Positions 7,711-18,373 of a DNA stretch of 41,901 bases are shown here, piece by piece. The translations under genes were made by a program, and so were the position numbers. The stretch spans positions 1 to 41,901 of the forward strand of contig NZ_LXRG01000200.1 of the NCBI RefSeq assembly GCF_001651035.1. The letters are read 5' to 3'. Under the pieces are notes generated by a model. That model did not search any database. It was not told where the DNA came from and worked only from the letters and a program-made list of their open reading frames with translations. This DNA is from Halomonas sp. ALS9. GTDB taxonomy: Bacteria; Pseudomonadota; Gammaproteobacteria; Pseudomonadales; Halomonadaceae. How positions within the stretch are numbered: the stretch's first letter is position 1; every line of letters begins with the position of its first letter.

Positions 7711-8643
7711 ATGAATTTAAACTTAACCCCTGGCGGAGAAGGCCTGCGCGCGCGGCTGTTCCACATCATCTTCGAATCCGACACGCCGGGCGCTAAGGCG
7801 TTTGATATCGCCTTGATCGTGGCCATTCTCATCAGCGTCGCGGTTATCCTGCTGGGTAGCGTTGAGCGCTATGCGGAGCACTACGGGGCGCTGTTTTTTT
7901 ACGTTGAGTGGATCCTTACCCTGCTGTTTAGCCTTGAGCTAATTGTGCGCATCTACTGCCTGGAGCGGCCATTACTCTATCTAAAAAGCTTTTATGGCAT
8001 CGTCGATTTAATCGCGATTCTGCCTACCTGGCTGGTGCTGCTGGTACCTGGCGCCCATGGGTTGGTGATTGTGCGCATCCTACGCGTGCTGCGTATCTTC
8101 CGCATTTTGCGTTTGATGGAGTTTGTCGGTGAAGCAGGCCTGTTAATTGATGCCCTCAAACGCAGCCTGCGGCAAATACTGCTGTTTTTCAGTGCCATTT
8201 TTATGGTGATCACGCTGTTTGCGGCGTTGATGTACACCATCGAATCGCCGGAGGCTGGCTTTACCAGTATTCCCATGTCGATGTACTGGGCTATTGTCAG
8301 CATGACCACGGTCGGCTATGGCGACATTGTCCCCGCCACCGCTCTGGGCAAAGCGATCACCATGGTGCTGATGCTACTCGGCTACTCGATTATTGCGGTG
8401 CCCACCGGGGTTTTCTCCGCCCAGGTAATTCGCTCGATTCGTGAGGATCGCTACTCCGAGGAAGCCTGCCCTGGCTGCGGGCACGACCGCCATGAAAAGC
8501 GCGCCCACTACTGCCTGCGCTGCGGCACCTGGCTTGATGAAGACAGCGAAGACCCACGCAAGAAAGACAACGACAAAAAAGAGGAAGCTCAAAAAAGCAG
8601 TGACGAGGGAGACGCAGACAAAAACGCGCCCCAGGACAGCTAG
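7711..8643 (+). CDS. voltage-gated potassium channel (Kv type) with C-terminal zinc ribbon
   Basis: The 310-residue protein has six transmembrane segments: S1 about 31-50, S2 60-80, S3 94-112, an S4 with Arg at every third position (R122, R125, R128, R131, R134), and S5-S6 around the K+ selectivity filter TTVGYGD (199-205). After S6 comes a cytoplasmic zinc-ribbon-like module with C253/C256 and C268/C271, then a Lys/Glu/Asp-rich tail of about 35 residues. The family conducts K+ on depolarisation. The zinc ribbon replaces the usual RCK or cyclic-nucleotide domain and its ligand is unknown. It follows the CYTH gene by 53 bp. Confidence 0.9.
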   Translation: MNLNLTPGGEGLRARLFHIIFESDTPGAKAFDIALIVAILISVAVILLGSVERYAEHYGALFFYVEWILTLLFSLELIVRIYCLERPLLYLKSFYGIVDLIAILPTWLVLLVPGAHGLVIVRILRVLRIFRILRLMEFVGEAGLLIDALKRSLRQILLFFSAIFMVITLFAALMYTIESPEAGFTSIPMSMYWAIVSMTTVGYGDIVPATALGKAITMVLMLLGYSIIAVPTGVFSAQVIRSIREDRYSEEACPGCGHDRHEKRAHYCLRCGTWLDEDSEDPRKKDNDKKEEAQKSSDEGDADKNAPQDS

Positions 8644-8731
8644 ACTAAGTTGCTTAGAAACAAAAACTCAATGGCCTAACCTGGAGCGCGCAGCGTTCAT
8701 TTAATGCGCAATGGAGTGGTTATCTAACCGA

Positions 8732-9508
8732 TCACTCCACTTCGTGGGGAGCGTCCCAGGCATCTAGCTCGGCATCGCTCCAAGCGCCATAGGTTGCGTT
8801 GGGGAATACAATCCAGTCGTTACCAAACCGCTCGGCATTCTCCTCAACCAGCCCGTGCTGCTGTTCCAGATCGGCACCGGCGAAGTCACCCGCGAAATCG
8901 TGAAGCGAGTCGCCTAACTGCATTACTAGGGTGTGGTTATCAACCACCTCGGCACGGCGCTCCGCCTTGGCAGGCCCTAATAGCATCACGCTCTGTTCAG
9001 AGACCTGGGGCAGCTCTAGCGCTTCTAGAGTGGCGATCGTATCGGCCTCGTTCTCCTGATAGCGGTCGGAGACGTAAAAAATGGCCACGCCCTGCTCGTC
9101 CGCAAAATCCAGAAACGCTTTGGCTCCCGGCATTAAGCGCGGCTCGCCTTCACGTTCCCAATGCTTCCAGGTGTCCCAGGTGGTGTAGTCGTGGCACGCC
9201 TGCATATCGCGAACCAACAGCGCGCTATTATCCAGCACCGTTTCATCCAGGTCGGTAATGATAGCCAAGCCGTCGCTGCCACCATGCGCCTCGATCTGAT
9301 CCTCAAGCCGATAGGTGGCGAGGGCAAACCCCTGGCGCTGCAGGGCGGCCGCTTCTGCAGACTGCTGCTGATAGCGCAGGCCCATCGCATAGGCTTCTTG
9401 AGCACACATTTCAGCATCATCGCTAGCCGCATGGCTGGCCAAAGGTAATGCGGTCAAACTGGCTAACGCTGCGAGACTAAAGAGGCGAGAAGTGAAAGGT
9501 TTCGTCAT
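8732..9508 (-). CDS. HAD-superfamily acid phosphatase, P4 (class C) family
   Basis: The 258-residue exported phosphatase has the HAD nucleophile motif DLDETVLDN (nucleophile D86, acid/base D88), characteristic of class C acid phosphatases and the e(P4) 5'-nucleotidase family, which dephosphorylate nucleotides in the periplasm. The N-terminus is a signal peptide ending in LASHA-AS. There is no lipobox cysteine, so unlike the Haemophilus lipoprotein it should be a soluble periplasmic enzyme. The start at 9508 is chosen because AGGAGA precedes it; the reading frame stays open ten codons further upstream. It could supply phosphate to the nearby Pit system, which is inference. Confidence 0.88.
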   Translation of the reverse strand: MTKPFTSRLFSLAALASLTALPLASHAASDDAEMCAQEAYAMGLRYQQQSAEAAALQRQGFALATYRLEDQIEAHGGSDGLAIITDLDETVLDNSALLVRDMQACHDYTTWDTWKHWEREGEPRLMPGAKAFLDFADEQGVAIFYVSDRYQENEADTIATLEALELPQVSEQSVMLLGPAKAERRAEVVDNHTLVMQLGDSLHDFAGDFAGADLEQQHGLVEENAERFGNDWIVFPNATYGAWSDAELDAWDAPHEVE

Positions 9509-9536
9509 TAAATGATCTCCTGGAATAGGCGATCTC

Positions 9537-9632
9537 AAAAAGACGAGGCGAGTCCTCGCCTTAAAGGATCACGATTTATTATCGAAAATAAGCACAAGGA
9601 TCATATTTTATTTTCATTGATCATTCAAACAA
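9537..9632 (-). promoter_or_regulatory. candidate promoter and leader hairpin of the P4 phosphatase gene
   Basis: On the minus strand TTGTTT (9632-9627) and TAAAAT (9610-9605) are 16 bp apart in a very AT-rich stretch. About 40 bases downstream a hairpin (AGGCGAG at 9546-9552 with CTCGCCT at 9555-9561) is followed after four bases by TTTTT (9541-9537). It could be a yciO terminator or an attenuator-like hairpin in the phosphatase leader; the ATG is 29 bp further on. Confidence 0.35.
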
Positions 9633-9711
9633 CAATAAAACCAAGCGAATCCCTGCCCGATATGCCTACGAGTCAAGGATTTGCCTTAAAATTAGCCTTC
9701 AAGAAGTGCTG

Positions 9712-10335
9712 TTAGCCGACGAAAGGCGAAATATCGCCGCGCCCTTCACGGATGATTGTCGGCGGCAGTTCACGCAGGTCAATAACGCTTGTGGGGTCTA
9801 AATGGCAGGCACCGCCGTCGATAATGGCATCCAGATGAGCGCCAAAGCGCTCGCGGATCTCTTCCGGGTCATTCATGGGCAGATCATCGCCGACCGGGAT
9901 CAGCGTGACGCTCATCAGCGGCTCACCCAATGCCGCCAATAGCGCGTGGGTAATGCGGTGATCCGGCACGCGTACACCAATGGAGCGGCGCTTGGGGTGC
10001 AGCAGCAGGCGCGGCACTTCGGATGTGGCGTCCAGAATATAGGTGTAAGGTCCAGGCGTGTGGGCTTTCAGAAGCCGGAACACGTCGTTATCCACCTTGG
10101 CGTAGGTGCCGATTTCCGAGAGGTCGGAACACACCAGGGTGAAGTTGTGTTTATCGTCCAGTGAACGCAGCCATTTGATCTTCTCGATGGCTTTCTTCTC
10201 GCCCAGGTGGCAGCCGAGCGCATAGCCCGAATCCGTAGGGTAAGCCACCACACCGCCTTTACGAATGATGGCAATCGCCTGATCAATCAGGCGTTTTTGA
10301 GGGTTTTCCGGGTGAATCTGAAAGTATTGGCTCAT
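9712..10335 (-). CDS. yciO: YciO, Sua5/YrdC-family threonylcarbamoyl-AMP synthase-like protein
   Basis: This 207-residue protein is a single YrdC-like domain with the nucleotide-binding segment AYPTDSGYALGC (about 31-42). Full-length matching to E. coli YciO is clear from the start (MSQYFQIHPENPQKRLI). TsaC/Sua5 proteins make threonylcarbamoyl-AMP for the t6A37 modification of tRNA; YciO is a paralogue whose in vivo role is less certain. The ATG has TAGGAG upstream. In the same direction and upstream lies rnm (yciV), the usual neighbour in gammaproteobacteria, but a repeat-containing 114-bp spacer separates them. Confidence 0.92.
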   Translation of the reverse strand: MSQYFQIHPENPQKRLIDQAIAIIRKGGVVAYPTDSGYALGCHLGEKKAIEKIKWLRSLDDKHNFTLVCSDLSEIGTYAKVDNDVFRLLKAHTPGPYTYILDATSEVPRLLLHPKRRSIGVRVPDHRITHALLAALGEPLMSVTLIPVGDDLPMNDPEEIRERFGAHLDAIIDGGACHLDPTSVIDLRELPPTIIREGRGDISPFVG

Positions 10336-10367
10336 TGGTAGCTCCTATCCGTAGGCTCTTCTTGTAC

Positions 10368-10416
10368 CGCATTCGTACAACTGTACTCATATAAACGTAT
10401 TCGTATAACCGTACTC
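10368..10416. repeat. imperfect 21-bp direct repeat, 28-bp period
   Basis: CGCATTCGTACAACTGTACT plus one base (10368-10388) recurs at 10396-10416 with three substitutions. The two copies occupy much of the 114-bp spacer between rnm and yciO. Each contains a partly palindromic GTAC core, so a binding site is possible, but chance tandem duplication explains it as well. Confidence 0.6.
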
Positions 10417-10449
10417 TTATCACTGCACTTCTAAAACATAGCGTAAACG

Positions 10450-11379
10450 CTAAGCGGGTTCCCCTGCCGCCAGCATTCCAGCGGGCGCATCGCGCAGGTG
10501 CACCAGACGTGGGTGCTGCCATATGGGGGGCGCCGCCGTGCGCGGCACCAGGCTCATACTGCCGGGGGCCGAGTGGCTGCCGGGAAAGTGAAAATCACTG
10601 CCCATGGAAGCATACAGTTCGCGCTCCACTAGCTGACGCGCCAGGTCACGGGTGCTATCCGGATTCTGCTGGCCGCTGACCAGCTCCACCGCCTGTCCGC
10701 CCGCGGCCTGGAAAGTATCCATCAATAGGCCACGCTTGCGCCGGGTTAAGCCGTGGCGCAGGGGATGGGCAATTACGGCCACACCGCCGGAGTCGACAAT
10801 CCAACCTACCGCTTCGCTGATTTCCGGCCAGTGGGCTTTAACATCGCCCTTTTTGCCGCTGCCCAAATAACGCTTGAAGGCACTGGCCCAGTCGGGCACC
10901 ACGCCTTCCTCCACCAGCGCGCGGGCAAAGTCCGGTCGGCCCAGGGGGCGGTCGCTGCCTGCGTGCAGGCGCGCTTTTTCCAGCGCGTTGGATAAACCGA
11001 CTTTTTCCAGCCTTTCGGCGATGACTTCAGCACGCTGAATACGCGCTTCCCGCTGCTGAATCAGGCCTTCCACCATTGGCCCCTGCAAGCCGCCGGGCAA
11101 CAGCGCCACCACATGAATATTGACCCCCTGCCAGCGTGTGGATAACTCGCAGCCGGGAATAAGACACAGCCCAGCTTGCTCCGCCGCACGGCCCGCTTCT
11201 TCAATGCCGTCCATGGTATCGTGGTCGGTGAGCGACATGTGCGTCAGCCCACGCTCGAAGCACAGCGTCACCAGTTCGGTGGGCGATAGCGCGCCATCGG
11301 AAGCGGTGGAGTGCATGTGCAAATCAACCGGGTAGCGTTGATCGGCATCAAAAGTAGTGGGAAGTAGAGGCATAAGCAT
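10450..11379 (-). CDS. rnm: PHP-domain 5'-3' exonuclease / 3',5'-nucleotide bisphosphatase (RNase AM)
   Basis: The 309-residue PHP-family protein has the trinuclear metal-site motifs DLHMHSTASDG (D19, H21, H23), SLTDHDT, a conserved AHP segment (VIAHPLRHG) and SDFHFPG near the C-terminus. The E. coli orthologue (YciV, renamed Rnm/RNase AM) removes nucleotides 5' to 3' from short RNAs and matures 5' ends of rRNA; related enzymes hydrolyse 3',5'-bisphosphonucleotides. It is divergent from yciI. A second in-frame ATG two codons later is also possible. A perfect DnaA-box sequence lies within the gene at 11137-11145. Confidence 0.9.
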   Translation of the reverse strand: MLMPLLPTTFDADQRYPVDLHMHSTASDGALSPTELVTLCFERGLTHMSLTDHDTMDGIEEAGRAAEQAGLCLIPGCELSTRWQGVNIHVVALLPGGLQGPMVEGLIQQREARIQRAEVIAERLEKVGLSNALEKARLHAGSDRPLGRPDFARALVEEGVVPDWASAFKRYLGSGKKGDVKAHWPEISEAVGWIVDSGGVAVIAHPLRHGLTRRKRGLLMDTFQAAGGQAVELVSGQQNPDSTRDLARQLVERELYASMGSDFHFPGSHSAPGSMSLVPRTAAPPIWQHPRLVHLRDAPAGMLAAGEPA

Positions 11380-11522
11380 GACGCCGTGTGGCCAGTTTGT
11401 CAGAATGCGTTTTTCAGCTGTGAATAAAGCCTTCGCAATGGGTAAGATATGGTGCGCGCTTATGCCAGTGCGGTCAATTAGCGGTCACGATGCATCCTCG
11501 TTTAATCAAGGAGTTAACCCCC

Positions 11523-11822
11523 ATGCTGTATGCCATTATGAGTGAAGATGTGCCCAATAGCTTAGAGCGTCGCCTGTCTGCTCGGCCCGACCATTTAGCG
11601 CGCCTGGAAGCGCTGCGCGATGAAGGCCGCCTGGTACTGGCTGGCCCCCACCCCGCCATCGACGCTGAAAACCCCGGTGATGCAGGCTTTTCCGGCAGCT
11701 TGGTAGTAGCGGAATTTGCCAGCCTGGAAGACGCCAAGGCCTGGGCCGATGCCGACCCTTACATGATTGCAGGGGTGTATGCCAAGGTTATTGTTAAGCC
11801 GTTCAAGAAAGTTTTGCCTTGA
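11523..11822 (+). CDS. yciI: YciI-family protein
   Basis: The 99-residue protein matches E. coli YciI closely over its full length: [10 protein letters not shown] start, [29 protein letters not shown] and the ending KPFKKV. The fold is a ferredoxin-like dimer with a conserved His-Asp pair, whose reaction is not established; distant relatives are dechlorinases. I start at 11523, where AAGGAG sits ten bases upstream, not at the in-frame ATG 33 bases earlier. It is divergent from rnm, so the yciO-rnm-yciI grouping seen in other gammaproteobacteria is kept, although yciB (ispZ) is absent here. Confidence 0.92.
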   Translation: MLYAIMSEDVPNSLERRLSARPDHLARLEALRDEGRLVLAGPHPAIDAENPGDAGFSGSLVVAEFASLEDAKAWADADPYMIAGVYAKVIVKPFKKVLP

Positions 11823-11859
11823 CCTCAATAGGCGAGTGTGGAGGATCCGTATGCTTTTA

Positions 11860-11884
11860 CACAGAGCCTGTGGAAAACTCTGTG
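11860..11884. repeat. inverted repeat upstream of mnmC
   Basis: CACAGAG (11860-11866) and CTCTGTG (11878-11884) form a perfect 7-bp inverted repeat around an 11-bp centre that includes the relaxed DnaA-type sequence TGTGGAAAA. There is no T run, so an operator or weak hairpin is more likely than a terminator. Confidence 0.45.
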
Positions 11885-11980
11885 CAAACCCGGCGGACGC
11901 TTTGCGCTAAGCCAGAGATAACGCCAGCGCCGACAAATTGATCATTTTTTAACCACCTGTTCATCAATACGGATACCCGC

Positions 11981-14005
11981 GTGACCCAACGTTCAAACGC
12001 TTTGCCACCGCTGGCGGCATTAACCACGCCCACACTGACCTGGAACGAGGGCGCCCCCCACGCAACAGCGTTTGATGACATCTACTTTACCCGTGGCGAT
12101 GGGCGCGCAGAGACCGAACATGTGTTTCTGGGCGCCAACCACCTTCCTTGGCGTTTCGCTGCCTGGGAGGCCTCGCGGCCCTTTGTGATTGGTGAAACAG
12201 GCTTTGGCACCGGGCTAAACATGCTCTGCGCCTGGGCCTGTTTCGAGCAACATGCCCCGCCTTCTGCACGGCTGCATCTGTTATCCACAGAGAAGTTTCC
12301 CCTAGCGCTTGGCGCCCTTGAACAAGCGCTAGCGAGTTGGCCCTCACTCGCCAGTTATGCACAGGCACTCTGTGCCCAGTGGCCCGCCGCCGTTAGCGGT
12401 ATTCACCGCCTGAACTTAACCGAGCGCGTCACCCTGGATCTACATTTCGGCGACACCACCGAGCGCCTGGAACAGTTAGATGGTCTAGTCGACGCCTGGT
12501 TTTTAGACGGTTTTGCGCCGTCTAAAAACCCCGATATGTGGCAGCCGGCGCTGTTTAACGCCATGGCCGCCCGCTCGCGCCCCGGCGCGACGTTCGCCAC
12601 CTTTACCTGCGCAGGCATCGTCAAGCGGGGCCTCAAAGCGGCAGGTTTTAACTGGAAGAAAGTACCGGGCTATGGCCGCAAGCGGGAGATGCTGGCAGGC
12701 AGTATCGAAACGCCGCCAGCGGATCAGCGCCGCCAATCAACGCCCTGGTTTACGCCGCTGCCTGCGGCTTCAGCAAAGCACGTTGTCGTCGTCGGCGCCG
12801 GGCTAGCAGGAAGCAGCATGGCGGCGGCGCTGGCGCGGCGGGGGGTTAAGGTAACCGTAGTAGAGCGCGAAGCCCCCGCCGCGGGTGGTTCAGGCAATCG
12901 CCAGGGTGCGCTGTATGTAAAGCTAGCGGCTGAGACCAACCACCAAAGCAGGGTTTATCTCGCTGGCTTGCTGTATAGCCAGCGCTGGCTTTCGCAGCAG
13001 CTATTAACACAGTCGTTATCCACAGCTCCTTTATGGCAGCCCTGTGGCGTGGTGCAATTGGCAAGTAGCGTTAAAGAGGCGCGTCGCCAGCAGCGCTTTA
13101 TCGAACAGCACCCGCTGCCCGGCGAGGTGGTTACCGCCCTGGAGAACCCGGCGCTATCCGAGACGGCGGCCATGGCCATTGACGCCCCTCACGGGCTTTA
13201 TTATCCACAGGCGGGCTGGGTAAGGCCGAAGGCGCTATGTGAGCATTTACTTAGCCAGCCAGGTGTTTCCTTCCAACAAGGCGAGGTTAGCTCCCTGACC
13301 CAACTAGAGGACGGCTGGCAGCTCAACTTGGCCGACGGCAGCACGGTTGAGGCGGATCAGGTGGTGATTGCCAGCGCCCATTTGACCAACCGCTTTGCGC
13401 AAACGGAGGAGCTGCCACTGCAGTCAGTGCGCGGTCAGATTAGTGAATTGCAGCTACCCAAAGAAGTAGCCGGCCCTAAGCGAGTGGTGTGCGCCGGGGG
13501 TTATGTGGCGCCTGCTCTGGAGGGCGTGCTGACCTTCGGCGCCAGCTTTGTGCCCAATAACGCAACGATTGATGTGACGGCTGACGACCATCAGCGCAAT
13601 ATCGATGAGCTGCGCCAGACGCTGCCCGCTTTGGTAGAGGAGTTGGCTCAGGCAGGTATCGAGCTGACGCCGGAACACCTTCAAGGCCGCGCGGCGGTGC
13701 GGGCAGCAAGCCCCGACAAGACCCCTTACGCAGGGCCGGTACCGGTGGCAGCGGCATGGCGCGCTGACTATGCATTACTCAGCAAAGACGCCACCCGGGT
13801 GGCAGATACGCCCGGTGAGCACTACCCCGGCCTGTGGATATCCACCGCCCACGGCTCGCGGGGATTAGCCAGCGCGCCGCTATGCGCCGAGGTCATTGCC
13901 TCACGAATCTGCGATGAGCCAATGCCACTGGAAGCGCCGCTAGTCGATCACTTGCATCCAGGGCGGCGCATTATCAGCGCGATTATTCGTGGCAAGAACG
14001 CCTAA
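11981..14005 (+). CDS. mnmC: bifunctional tRNA mnm5s2U34 biosynthesis protein MnmC
   Basis: MnmC completes the wobble-uridine modification mnm5s2U in tRNAs for Lys, Glu, Gln and others. The 674-residue protein has both domains. The N-terminal methyltransferase (MnmD) has the SAM motif GETGFGTG (71-78) and the active-site segment WFLDGFAPSKNPDMW. The C-terminal FAD oxidoreductase has the dinucleotide-binding motif VVVVGAGLAGSS (about 267-278) and GSGNRQGALYVKL. The start is GTG (MTQRSNALPPL). Three exact TTATCCACA 9-mers lie inside the gene. A CCTAACA triplet repeat covers its stop codon. Confidence 0.95.
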   Translation: MTQRSNALPPLAALTTPTLTWNEGAPHATAFDDIYFTRGDGRAETEHVFLGANHLPWRFAAWEASRPFVIGETGFGTGLNMLCAWACFEQHAPPSARLHLLSTEKFPLALGALEQALASWPSLASYAQALCAQWPAAVSGIHRLNLTERVTLDLHFGDTTERLEQLDGLVDAWFLDGFAPSKNPDMWQPALFNAMAARSRPGATFATFTCAGIVKRGLKAAGFNWKKVPGYGRKREMLAGSIETPPADQRRQSTPWFTPLPAASAKHVVVVGAGLAGSSMAAALARRGVKVTVVEREAPAAGGSGNRQGALYVKLAAETNHQSRVYLAGLLYSQRWLSQQLLTQSLSTAPLWQPCGVVQLASSVKEARRQQRFIEQHPLPGEVVTALENPALSETAAMAIDAPHGLYYPQAGWVRPKALCEHLLSQPGVSFQQGEVSSLTQLEDGWQLNLADGSTVEADQVVIASAHLTNRFAQTEELPLQSVRGQISELQLPKEVAGPKRVVCAGGYVAPALEGVLTFGASFVPNNATIDVTADDHQRNIDELRQTLPALVEELAQAGIELTPEHLQGRAAVRAASPDKTPYAGPVPVAAAWRADYALLSKDATRVADTPGEHYPGLWISTAHGSRGLASAPLCAEVIASRICDEPMPLEAPLVDHLHPGRRIISAIIRGKNA

Positions 14006-14026
14006 CACCTAACACCTAACACCTAG
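14001..14026. repeat. 7-bp tandem repeat (CCTAACA) over the mnmC stop codon
   Basis: CCTAACA is present three times in perfect tandem (14001-14021), followed by CCTAG. The mnmC stop TAA (14003-14005) is within the first unit, and the repeat fills most of the 30-bp spacer to the convergent yheU. Confidence 0.75.
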
Positions 14027-14035
14027 AACATAGGC

Positions 14036-14310
14036 TTAGATATCGCCCTCTTCCTCGTCGTCGGCGATATCGCGGCCAAACGATCGCCACCGAGCCAGCG
14101 TCATCACTTCGGTCATCTCCAGCTCAAGGTCATGGGCGATGATCAGCTCATTACGCTCTAGCTGCTGTTTCAGCTCGGCTACCCAGCCGTGCATACCCTC
14201 GCCGGTGGTATCAGTGGTGTCGTAGCCCTGGCGGGTCACAAACGCCTCTAACAAGGCATTGAGGGTATCCGGCGGAAGCATTCTGGCGGGTACTTCAATA
14301 AAACGGCTCA

Positions 14311-14311
<1 letters not shown>
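14036..14311 (-). CDS. YheU-family protein (UPF0270)
   Basis: The 91-residue protein matches the small YheU family: the core MLPPDTLNALLEAFVTRQG followed by a helix LKQQLERNELIIAHD parallels E. coli YheU. It carries an additional acidic C-terminal tail (DDEEEGDI). Function is unknown in the family. The start chosen is the ATG at 14311, which overlaps the ligA stop as TAATG and therefore implies translational coupling to ligA. An in-frame upstream start at 14326 would overlap ligA more and is less likely. Confidence 0.85.
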
Positions 14312-16365
<2,054 letters not shown>

Positions 16366-16456
16366 CTAAAAGCGGCAGCGAAAATGCAAAAGTTAAATTT
16401 AAAAAAGCTAAGTTTCAAAAACATAAAAATGACAAAACGTCAGCGTATTGAACAGA

Positions 16457-16488
16457 AACACCCGCCTTCTGGCAAGAAGGCGGGTGTT
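16457..16488 (-). terminator. terminator downstream of zipA
   Basis: A perfect 14-bp inverted repeat (16457-16470 with 16475-16488) and a 4-nt loop lies about 38 bp beyond the zipA stop. On the minus strand it is followed by TTTCTGTTC. Stem stability is high though the T tract is interrupted. Confidence 0.8.
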
Positions 16489-16525
16489 CGCGGCAAGTGC
16501 TGCTTCGTCGGTTAGTGGGCGACGT

Positions 16526-18373
16526 TTAGCGCGCTTGCATCTGACGGTGCAGCCTATGGCGGCGCTCAAACTCACGCACCCGCTGACGGGCGAATTCGAT
16601 GGTTTGTGCGGTCATCACGCTGCGGTTTTCATCTTTCAGCTCACCGCCCATATGGCGTACCACGACCATGGCGGTTTCTACCATCGCTTCAAAGGCAGCG
16701 GCGCTATCAATGGCGCCAGGCAGCGGCATCAGCAGCGTGATACCCGGCGTCATAAACTCACCCATTTCTTCAATGGGGAAAGTACCCGGCTTAACCACGT
16801 TCACCATCGAGAACTGAAGCTCGCTATCATCGCTCTCGGTTTCAAAGCGGTGGAATACGCCCATTGCGCTACTGTAACGCAAACCGCACACCATCATCAG
16901 GTCGAGCAGTTTGGTGCCATCGAAGCCTTCCGGGTCTCTGGAGAGCACGCTAATCACCACGACTTCTTCTGCGTTAGTCAGCGTTTCTTTAGCGTGCTCA
17001 CCGCTCACATCATGACGTAACGCTTTTTCTAACGTTGGGTGTATGCGAACTCTCTCATTCACCTCACGCTCGTCGGCAGCTTGGCTGTCATAAGCGTTAG
17101 CCTCAAAGCTTTCTTCAAAACCATCTTCCTGGGAATACTCACTGGTTTCGTAGCGACGCGCTTCTTCCTCTGCAGCACGTTGCTGAGCGGCGAGCCTATC
17201 TGCAGCCGCCGCACTAGCTGCTGCTTCTTCACGGGCTTGGGCCTGCTCTTGGGCGAGACGCGCACGCTCTGCGTCGGCGGCTTCTTTGGCTTCACGCTTT
17301 TGCTCTGCTTCCAATGCTTTACGCTCAGCCTTCTGTTTGGCCAAGGCTTTATCACGCACTGCTTTCTCGGCTTTTTTACGCTGTTTCTCTTTACGCCGTG
17401 CAATTAGACGACGCTTCAGCGAGCGTCCCATGCCTTCAAAGTCGACTAGGCGATATTCATCAACTTCGTCATCATCCAACTCGTCGTATTCACCCACTGT
17501 GTCAGAGCGCAACTGGCGCCGCTTAGGCGAGTGCTCATTGGCGTGCTTAGCAAACACGGCGTCTTCTGGCTCCGCCCGCAGTACAGGTTCTTGCTCAGTC
17601 TTTTTCTCAGCTATTTGCTCAGATTCTGGTTCATATTCAGGCTCAGAGCGGAGCGGTGCCGACATTTCAGTGTCTGCTTCACTGGCAGAAAGCGAGATGG
17701 CGTCAGAGGCCGCTGGTCGAGTCGCTGCAGCTTCAGCCGCCGAAGCATTGGGCGTCGCAGCATTAGTCGTCGCAACATTGGACGTCGCAACAGAGTAAGC
17801 AGGCTGCTGAGGTACAGCTTCCTTGACTTGCGACGTCTCAATTGGCGAAGCGTCGGTCATTGAGATACTGGGCTCGCGACGCTCGTGTTCTGTCGGCGCA
17901 TTATTGGCAGCATATGAAGTAGCCGCGACAGAAGTCACTGGCTGCTCTGGCTTAGTAGCTACGCTGGGATAAACCGCTGCGCTGGGCGCTGGTTTCGCAA
18001 TTGATGCCGCTTTATCTAGTTTGCTTGCCTTATCTGCTTTTCGCTTGGCCGCTTTAGCAGAGGCTGAACGTCTAAACTCGGAAAGCACCCTAGAGGGCCC
18101 TGGATGCTCTTGACGTTCTAACTTTGGTTTATTACCTAAGCCACTATAGTCAGCGGGCTTAACAACTCGCGCACCGCCATTAGGAAGTTCCCAATTGATC
18201 TCCGCGGCTTTAGCAGCCTCATCGGGATCATCGAGCGAACTGCCGGAAAGATCTTTCTCCGCCTGATCCAGACGGGGTACGCGTCGCTGACGTTGAAGTC
18301 TCCGCACACCGTCAATAACGATGAGCGATACCAACGCCAGCCCTAAAATGATTAGCCACTCTCTTAGTTCCAT
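16526..18373 (-). CDS. zipA: cell division protein ZipA
   Basis: ZipA tethers FtsZ to the inner membrane at the division site. The N-terminus is a membrane anchor (LREWLIILGLALVSLIVI, 3-20) followed by a basic stretch. The C-terminal ~140 residues (about 475-615) form the FtsZ-binding domain. The middle is exceptionally long: the protein is 615 residues against 328 in E. coli. This linker has an Ala/Ser/Thr-rich part containing a 5-residue repeat (15-bp DNA repeat at 17745-17789) and a highly charged Lys/Glu/Ala helix (about 325-410), predicted to be a coiled coil or single alpha helix. Confidence 0.93.
   Translation of the reverse strand: MELREWLIILGLALVSLIVIDGVRRLQRQRRVPRLDQAEKDLSGSSLDDPDEAAKAAEINWELPNGGARVVKPADYSGLGNKPKLERQEHPGPSRVLSEFRRSASAKAAKRKADKASKLDKAASIAKPAPSAAVYPSVATKPEQPVTSVAATSYAANNAPTEHERREPSISMTDASPIETSQVKEAVPQQPAYSVATSNVATTNAATPNASAAEAAATRPAASDAISLSASEADTEMSAPLRSEPEYEPESEQIAEKKTEQEPVLRAEPEDAVFAKHANEHSPKRRQLRSDTVGEYDELDDDEVDEYRLVDFEGMGRSLKRRLIARRKEKQRKKAEKAVRDKALAKQKAERKALEAEQKREAKEAADAERARLAQEQAQAREEAAASAAAADRLAAQQRAAEEEARRYETSEYSQEDGFEESFEANAYDSQAADEREVNERVRIHPTLEKALRHDVSGEHAKETLTNAEEVVVISVLSRDPEGFDGTKLLDLMMVCGLRYSSAMGVFHRFETESDDSELQFSMVNVVKPGTFPIEEMGEFMTPGITLLMPLPGAIDSAAAFEAMVETAMVVVRHMGGELKDENRSVMTAQTIEFARQRVREFERRHRLHRQMQAR
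17745..17789. repeat. 15-bp tandem repeat within zipA linker, 3 copies
   Basis: Units start at 17745, 17760 and 17775, each ending CGTCGCA or a close variant, and encode five-residue Ala/Thr/Asn repeats in the unstructured linker of ZipA. The 15-bp period keeps the frame. Confidence 0.65.

Noticed and set aside
8712..8739. Inverted repeat TGGAGTG/CACTCCA at the end of the P4 phosphatase gene as a terminator
   Set aside because: There is no T run on either strand and the right arm is coding sequence; not enough to call.
14001..14026. CCTAACA repeat resembling telomere-type DNA
   Set aside because: Only three copies, at a gene end in a bacterial chromosome; a local tandem duplication is sufficient explanation.
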